Positions 13,162-16,824 of a DNA stretch of 16,824 bases are shown here, piece after piece. Each line of letters opens with the position of its first letter. Position 1 is the stretch's first letter. The notes beneath the pieces were generated by a model, which made no database searches, had not been told where the DNA came from, and saw nothing but the letters and a program-made list of their open reading frames with translations. The position numbers and the translations under genes are program-made. Source of the DNA: Acetobacteraceae bacterium (lineage in GTDB: Bacteria > Pseudomonadota > Alphaproteobacteria > Acetobacterales > Acetobacteraceae); the NCBI GenBank assembly GCA_027489135.1, contig JAIYAI010000790.1, positions 1 to 16,824 on the forward strand. The letters are read 5' to 3'.

Positions 13162-13209
13162 ATGGCGGCCGGCGATCAGGGGCGCTGGGACATGACGGCA
13201 GGGGCATGA
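13162..13209 (+). other. Possible leader mini-ORF before the membrane redox operon
   Basis: A 15-codon frame, MAAGDQGRWDMTAGA, whose TGA overlaps the ATG of the gene at 13206 (ATGA). An internal ATG at 13192 is in the same frame. No strong Shine-Dalgarno is visible. It could couple translation or be accidental. Confidence 0.25.
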
Positions 13210-13430
13210 GACTCGGCGGCTGGGCAGAGGGGCTGGCCTGGGGCGCGCTCGGCTGGGTGGCGCTGGGCGTTGTGGTCGGCCTCGTCTTCCTGCTGCGGGG
13301 CATCGACCGGGTCGATCCCGCGGCGCGCGGCGCCTACGCCGTCAGGCCGCTGCTGCTGCCGGGCCTGGCGCTGCTCTGGCCGCTGGTGCTGTGGCGCTGG
13401 CGGGTACTCTCGCGGGCCAGGGGCGGCTGA
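13206..13430 (+). CDS. Small membrane protein, first gene of the Rieske-fusion operon
   Basis: A 74-residue protein of unknown function. Two hydrophobic segments (about 6-30 and 46-63) are joined by a polar loop RGIDRVDPAARGAYAVRP, and the tail is basic (RWRVLSRARGG). The topology suggests both ends on the same side, probably cytoplasmic. The ATG is preceded by GGCAGGGG and overlaps the stop of a possible mini-ORF. Its TGA overlaps the next ATG (TGATG at 13428-13432). Its position before a heme/Rieske membrane protein suggests an assembly or anchoring role, but nothing in the sequence proves this. Confidence 0.75.
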   Translation: MRLGGWAEGLAWGALGWVALGVVVGLVFLLRGIDRVDPAARGAYAVRPLLLPGLALLWPLVLWRWRVLSRARGG

Positions 13431-13615
13431 TGCGGTCCGCCCATCGTCGCGCGCATCGCCTGGCCTGGCGGGTGCTGGCCCTGCTGCTGCCGGCGATCCT
13501 GCTCGGCGGGCTGCTGCTGGGGCGCGGCGGCCCGGACGATCTCGCCCCGGTGCAACTGGCCCCGCCGGATCCCGTGGCCCCGCTGCGCCCCGAGTCGCAC
13601 GGACCACCGCGATGA
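13430..13615 (+). CDS. Small single-pass membrane protein in the Rieske-fusion operon
   Basis: A 61-residue protein, not recognised. A basic N-terminus (MRSAHRRAHR) is followed by one Leu-rich helix (about 12-30) and a Pro-rich tail (LAPPDPVAPLRPES). This is typical of an N-in anchor with a short periplasmic tail. Its ATG overlaps the preceding stop and its TGA overlaps the next ATG (ATGA at 13612-13615). Both overlaps keep the frame coupled to its neighbours, which is the best evidence that it is real. Confidence 0.7.
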   Translation: MRSAHRRAHRLAWRVLALLLPAILLGGLLLGRGGPDDLAPVQLAPPDPVAPLRPESHGPPR

Positions 13616-14643
13616 GCCATCGCTACCGCCCCGTCGGCTGGACCCGCGCCAAGATCCTCTACGACGCGGTGCTGCTGGCGGCCGTCTGGCTCTACATCAC
13701 GGCCTACATGCAATGGGGGCCGCTGCTGCAGCGGGTGACGCTGCCGCTCGACGATGCGCGCCTCGGCATGCAGGCCTATGGCAGTTGCGCGCTGTTGCTG
13801 CTGACGCTGGCGCTGTCGATCGGTCCGCTGGCGCGGATCGACCCGCGCTTCCTGCCGCTGCTCTACAACCGGCGGCATCTCGGCGTGATCACCTTTGCCG
13901 TGGCCCTGGGGCACGCCTTCCAGGTGCTGGACTGGTACTTCGCCTTCAGCCCGACGCCGTCGCTGGTCGGGCTGCTCGGCGCCGACACCGCCTATGGGCA
14001 GTTGCGCGGCTTTCCCTTCATCCCGCTCGGCATCGCCGCCTTCCTGATCCTCGCCGTGCTGGCGGCGACGAGCCACGACTTCTGGCTGGCCTTCCTGGCG
14101 CCGCCGGTCTGGAAGGCGATCCACATGGCGATCTACGCAGCCTATGCGCTGGTGGTCGCGCATGTCGCGCTGGGCGCGCTGCAGGATGCGCGGAACCCGG
14201 GGCTGGCGCTGCTGCTGGCGGGCTGCATCGCGACGGTCGTCGGGCTGCATCTCGTGGCCGCCTCGCGCGACAGGACGGAGCGTCGCGCGGCGGAGACGGG
14301 CTGGATCGATGCCGGCCCCGTCGCGGCGATCGCGGAGGACCGCGCCATCATCGTCCACCCCGAGGATGGGGAGGCCGTGGCGATCTTCCGCCATGCCGGC
14401 CGTCTCTCCGCCGTCAGCAACCTCTGCGCCCACCAGAACGGGCCGCTGGGGGAGGGGCGGATCGTCGATGGCTGCATCACCTGTCCCTGGCACGGCTACC
14501 AGTACCGGCCCGAGGATGGCTGCTCCCCGCCACCCTATACGGAGCGCGTCGCCACCTATCGGCTGCGCGTGCGGGACGGGCGGGTGCTGCTCGATCCGCG
14601 GCCCAACCCGCCGGGCACGCGGGTGGAGCCGGTGCCGGCGTGA
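13612..14643 (+). CDS. MsrQ/ferric-reductase-like heme membrane domain fused to a Rieske [2Fe-2S] domain
   Basis: A 343-residue fusion. The N-terminal two thirds have about six membrane helices (13-33, 50-74, 88-110, 133-152, 167-190, 196-217). RRHLGVITFAVALGHAFQVLDW and KAIHMAIYAAYALVVAHVALG match the MsrQ/YedZ pattern; H101, H171 and H184 are the likely heme b ligands. The C-terminal third is a Rieske ferredoxin domain with C272-x-H274-x16-C291-x2-H294 (CAHQN...CPWHGYQY). A basic segment after helix 6 and a basic N-terminus place both ends, including the Rieske cluster, in the cytoplasm. The protein could carry electrons between a cytoplasmic donor and the membrane or periplasm. Partner and substrate are unknown. 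It overlaps both neighbours by four bases. Confidence 0.9.
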   Translation: MSHRYRPVGWTRAKILYDAVLLAAVWLYITAYMQWGPLLQRVTLPLDDARLGMQAYGSCALLLLTLALSIGPLARIDPRFLPLLYNRRHLGVITFAVALGHAFQVLDWYFAFSPTPSLVGLLGADTAYGQLRGFPFIPLGIAAFLILAVLAATSHDFWLAFLAPPVWKAIHMAIYAAYALVVAHVALGALQDARNPGLALLLAGCIATVVGLHLVAASRDRTERRAAETGWIDAGPVAAIAEDRAIIVHPEDGEAVAIFRHAGRLSAVSNLCAHQNGPLGEGRIVDGCITCPWHGYQYRPEDGCSPPPYTERVATYRLRVRDGRVLLDPRPNPPGTRVEPVPA

Positions 14644-15371
14644 GCGCGCCATTCTTCATCGGCTGGGCGAACCACCTGCCGGCGCCGCTGCGCGCGCCCC
14701 TGTTCGGCTTCGCGCTGCTGCTGCTGGCGGGCGCGGCGGCGCTGGGGACCCTGCTGTCGGCCCTCACGGATGACCCGGGCGGCGGCGAATTCCTCTTCGC
14801 GGAGGGGGCGAAGACCCTGCAGGGCGTGGTGACGACGCGTCCCTACCCCGTGCTGCACCTGCCCGATGGGCGCTTCGTGCTGCTCTCCGGCGTCGGCAAG
14901 ACGGGGGTGGAGGCCGATCCGGCGCTCGAGGGACGCGGCGCCACGGCCACGGGCGTGATGCTCCGCCGCGGCGAGGTCGAGCAGATGCAGGTCGAGCCGC
15001 CCGGGCTCGTCGCGCGGGACGGTGCGGCGCCCCTGCCGGCCGCCGAACCGCTCGGCCGCTGGCGCATCGCCGGCGAGATCTGCGACGGCAAGTGCTGGAA
15101 CGGCGCGATGCGCCCGGGCGTCGGCGTCAGCCACCGCGCCTGCGCCAATCTCTGCCTGATCGGCGGGGTGCCGCCGCTCTTCGTCGCGCAGCGGCCGCTG
15201 GCGGGGCAGTCGATCCTGCTGCTGGGCGGGGCGGAGGGCGGTCCCCTGCCGCCGCCGCTGCTCGACTGGGTCGGGCTCCGCGTGACGCTCGAAGGTGCGG
15301 TGGAGCGGCGCGGCGGGCTGCTGGTCTTCCTGGCCGATCCCGCCAGCGTGCGCCACGCGGCGGCACCATGA
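14640..15371 (+). CDS. Membrane-anchored protein with conserved Cys/His motif, unknown function
   Basis: A 243-residue protein with one N-terminal transmembrane helix (about 18-42) and a mostly beta-rich extramembrane domain. The distinctive segment is C148-x3-C152 (ICDGKCWNG), then MRPGVGVSHRACANLCLIGGVPPLF with H165, C168 and C172. I recognise this as the pattern KC-x-G-x-M-x-PG-x-G-x-x-HR-x-CA-x-x-C-x-x-GG-x-PP found in uncharacterised proteins, as recalled, beside Rieske or cytochrome b genes. The Cys/His set could hold a metal or a disulfide redox centre. The GTG start overlaps the preceding TGA (GTGA), which fits the coupling of this operon. The last codons are duplicated just downstream. 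Confidence 0.85.
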   Translation: MSAPFFIGWANHLPAPLRAPLFGFALLLLAGAAALGTLLSALTDDPGGGEFLFAEGAKTLQGVVTTRPYPVLHLPDGRFVLLSGVGKTGVEADPALEGRGATATGVMLRRGEVEQMQVEPPGLVARDGAAPLPAAEPLGRWRIAGEICDGKCWNGAMRPGVGVSHRACANLCLIGGVPPLFVAQRPLAGQSILLLGGAEGGPLPPPLLDWVGLRVTLEGAVERRGGLLVFLADPASVRHAAAP

Positions 15372-15437
15372 CCCGATCCGTGCGCCACGCGGCGGCACCA
15401 TGAGGGCGACCCGGGTGTCACGCGGCAGCGCCATGAG
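15348..15437 (+). repeat. Tandem duplication of a gene-end/gene-start junction (three copies)
   Basis: A perfect 24-bp repeat (15348-15371 and 15380-15403) and a degenerate third copy (15419-15437, differing at two positions). The periods are 32 and 33 bp. Every copy ends in ATGA. The first two ATGA overlaps frame an 11-codon mini-ORF (MTRSVRHAAAP, 15368-15403). Confidence 0.85.
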
Positions 15438-15621
15438 GCTGCTTCGCCTGGCCTTGACGCCGTTGCTCCTGGTGCTTGCCTGGGCGGCCTGGAGCTGGGG
15501 CGGGCTGCTGCTGGAGCCGCTCGGCCTCGGGCTGCTGGACGTGCCCGGGCGCGTCTGCCTGGTCTTCGCGGCGCTCGGCCTCGCGGATGCCGTGCTGGAC
15601 CGCCTGCTTCCGCATGCATGA
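15433..15621 (+). CDS. Small membrane protein after the Cys-motif protein
   Basis: A 62-residue protein with two hydrophobic segments (about 3-30 and 36-55), a short N-terminal MRLLRLALTP and a short C-terminal DRLLPHA; not recognised. Two starts are possible in the same frame. The ATG at 15400 would add MRATRVSRGSA and overlaps the stop of the 11-codon mini-ORF. The ATG at 15433 begins directly at the membrane helix. I prefer 15433, but neither has a good Shine-Dalgarno, and both lie in copies of the same duplicated junction. The next gene starts 10 bp after its stop. Confidence 0.65.
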   Translation: MRLLRLALTPLLLVLAWAAWSWGGLLLEPLGLGLLDVPGRVCLVFAALGLADAVLDRLLPHA

Positions 15622-15631
15622 GGAAACGAGC

Positions 15632-16342
15632 ATGAGCGTCACCGACCAGGTCTTCATCGTCACCGGCGCCGCCGGCAATGTCGGCTCGGCGCTGGCGCGG
15701 CACCTCGTCGCGCGCGGCGCGCGGGTGGTCGGCGTCGACATCCGGGCCGAGTTCCTCGATCCCGGGAAGCTCGGAATCGCCGATGCCGCGCGCTTCATGG
15801 CGCTGCCGGTCAGTGACCTCGCCGACGAGGCCGCGGCGCGCGTCATGGCCGACGCGGCGGCGGCGAAGTGGGGCAGGCTCGATGGCATCGGCCAGACCGT
15901 GGGCGGCTTCACCATGGCGCCGATCGCCGAGCAGGACGGCGCGATGTGGGAGAGCATGCTGCGCATGAACGTGCTGACCACCGCCGCCGCCTTCCGCGCG
16001 GTGCTGCCGCATCTGCGGAAGGCCGGGCGCGGCAGCCTGGTCGCCATCGGCGCCATCGCGGCGCTGGGTGCGCCGGCCGAGATGGCGGCCTATGCCGCGG
16101 CCAAGTCCGCCGTGCTCCGCCTGGTGGAGGCGACGGCGGCCGAATTGAAGCCCACGGGGATCCGCGCCAATGCCGTGCTGCCCGGCACCATCGACACGCC
16201 GCAGAACCGCGCCGCCATGCCGGATGCCGACCCGTCGCGCTGGGTGACGCCGGCACAGGTCGCCGCGGCGATGGGCTTCCTGCTCTCCGACGACGCGGCC
16301 GGCGTGACCGGGGCGCTGCTGCCGGTCACGGGCCGGAGCTGA
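15632..16342 (+). CDS. SDR family oxidoreductase, dihydropteridine-reductase-like, without catalytic Ser
   Basis: A 236-residue short-chain dehydrogenase with the Rossmann motif TGAAGNVG (11-18), an acidic D36 that suggests NADH preference, N113, Y154 and K158. The residue 13 positions before Tyr, normally the catalytic Ser, is A141 (AIGAIAAL). Quinonoid dihydropteridine reductases also have Ala at this place and share the downstream DTP-x-NR-x-x-MP-x-AD motif, present here as IDTPQNRAAMPDAD (187-200). A reductase acting on a quinonoid or pterin-like substrate is therefore a reasonable inference. GAGGAA at 15620-15625 sets the ATG at 15632; an ATG at 15614 is less well placed. It is the last gene of the Rieske-fusion operon by spacing (10 bp). 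Confidence 0.88.
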   Translation: MSVTDQVFIVTGAAGNVGSALARHLVARGARVVGVDIRAEFLDPGKLGIADAARFMALPVSDLADEAAARVMADAAAAKWGRLDGIGQTVGGFTMAPIAEQDGAMWESMLRMNVLTTAAAFRAVLPHLRKAGRGSLVAIGAIAALGAPAEMAAYAAAKSAVLRLVEATAAELKPTGIRANAVLPGTIDTPQNRAAMPDADPSRWVTPAQVAAAMGFLLSDDAAGVTGALLPVTGRS

Positions 16343-16363
16343 TCGCCCCGAGGCGCCAAATCC

Positions 16364-16378
16364 TGTTGCATTGCAGCA
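16364..16378. promoter_or_regulatory. Imperfect dyad, candidate PhaR-like operator
   Basis: TGTTGCA-T-TGCAGCA: 7-bp arms with one mismatch around a single base, in the 153-bp gap upstream of the GltD-like gene. It contains TTGC-N3-GCAG, close to the CTGC-N3-GCAG sites described for alphaproteobacterial PhaR. The assignment to PhaR is tentative. Confidence 0.3.
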
Positions 16379-16394
16379 TGTTGTGAGAATCCCG

Positions 16395-16409
16395 GTCCCG
16401 TTGCGGGAC
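16395..16409 (+). terminator. Weak hairpin after the SDR gene
   Basis: GTCCCG-TTG-CGGGAC, a perfect 6-bp stem 52 bp after the SDR stop. No T-run follows, so it may be a Rho-assisted end or a leader hairpin of the next gene. A second hairpin (GGGAC 16453-16457 with GTCCC 16466-16470) lies nearer the next RBS. Confidence 0.3.
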
Positions 16410-16495
16410 GGCGGCAGTTGCGCCAAGCTTCGCCGCCCCCGCACGGGGAGGAGGGACTCGTCGGGGTCCCCCGTCGGGGCAAGGAGGAACTCCGA

Positions 16496-16824
16496 ATGAA
16501 TGATGCGGTCGCCGGCGTCGCGCCCGGTGCCGGGACTGGTGGCCAGCACGCCGGAGTGCCCGCCACCGACATCAGCAACCCGAACTACTTCCACAAGGTC
16601 GTCGACTGCCAATGGGCCTGTCCGGCCCATACGCCGGTGCCGGAATACATCCGGCTGATCTCGGCGGGGCGATACACCGACGCCTACATGGTGAACTGGC
16701 ACTCGAACGTCTTCCCCGGCGTGCTGGGCCGGACCTGCGACCGCCCCTGCGAGCCCGCCTGCCGGCGCGGCCGCGTGGAGGAGGAACCGGTCGCGATCTG
16801 CCGCCTCAAGCGCGTCGCCGCCGA
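16496..16824 (+). CDS. GltD-like FAD-dependent oxidoreductase, N-terminal Fe-S domain (partial, cut by window end)
   Basis: Only the first 109 residues are present. They match the N-terminal iron-sulfur domain of glutamate synthase small subunits and related NAD(P)H-dependent oxidoreductases: C38-x3-C42-PAHTPVPEYI, then C81-x3-C85-x3-C89 (CDRPCEPAC) and C102 in VAICRLKR. These Cys residues bind two [4Fe-4S] clusters in GltD. The Rossmann FAD/NAD domains lie beyond the window. AAGGAGGAA at 16481-16489 is ideally spaced from the ATG. Whether it is a true glutamate synthase subunit or a homologue paired with another enzyme, such as a 2-oxoacid oxidoreductase, cannot be decided here. Confidence 0.92.
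   Translation, partial: MNDAVAGVAPGAGTGGQHAGVPATDISNPNYFHKVVDCQWACPAHTPVPEYIRLISAGRYTDAYMVNWHSNVFPGVLGRTCDRPCEPACRRGRVEEEPVAICRLKRVAA

Noticed and set aside
14843..16702. Open frame of about 619 codons on the minus strand
   Set aside because: It runs through the Cys-motif protein, the SDR and the GltD-like start in antisense, and its composition is repetitive and shadow-like.

Overview
The window is very GC-rich and densely packed. Its genes have overlapping stop/start codons and long open antisense frames. The gene types point to an alphaproteobacterium, most likely Rhodospirillales/Acetobacteraceae (Roseomonas-like). They include a GltD-like oxidoreductase, a PhoX with PHO boxes, a YggT-DUF167-FolD cluster beside tRNA-Ala, and candidate -10 boxes of the TAGGNT type. 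The taxon is an inference from gene content and composition; no rRNA or marker gene is present.

Layout. (1) 1-1853, minus strand: a truncated membrane sensor whose N-terminus keeps the key residues of the plant ETR1 ethylene-binding domain, followed by a PAS domain. Upstream of it lies a YhbW-like flavin monooxygenase. (2) 2002-3593: a small membrane protein and a DUF445 protein, convergent with a 2-bp gap. (3) 3760-8978, plus strand: a four-gene acyl-CoA catabolic operon. It encodes a crotonase-fold protein lacking both classical catalytic glutamates, an acyl-CoA dehydrogenase, an NDP-forming acyl-CoA ligase and a second, complementary acyl-CoA dehydrogenase. A candidate promoter overlapped by an inverted repeat precedes it. 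(4) 8994-11043: tRNA-Ala(CGC) on the minus strand, then yggT, a DUF167 gene, folD and a small membrane protein on the plus strand, the last four tightly coupled. (5) 11040-12974, minus strand: a Tat-exported PhoX phosphatase with two PHO boxes exactly 53 bp apart upstream. (6) 13206-16342, plus strand: a coupled operon of two small membrane proteins, an MsrQ/ferric-reductase-like membrane domain fused to a Rieske ferredoxin domain, a membrane-anchored protein with a C-x3-C...H-x2-C-x3-C pattern, another small membrane protein, and an SDR lacking its catalytic serine and resembling dihydropteridine reductase. (7) 16496 to the end: the start of a GltD-like Fe-S/FAD oxidoreductase.

How the genes may work together. 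Region 3 reads as a self-contained route: CoA activation of an acid, alpha,beta-desaturation by a probable two-subunit dehydrogenase, and a crotonase step. Region 6 looks like an uncharacterised membrane redox unit in which a heme-binding membrane domain passes electrons to or from a cytoplasmic Rieske cluster, with a Cys-rich partner. It is divergent from phoX and shares its phosphate-responsive intergenic region. This is the best candidate in the window for an undescribed system. The ETR1-like sensor is the best candidate for an unexpected environmental input.
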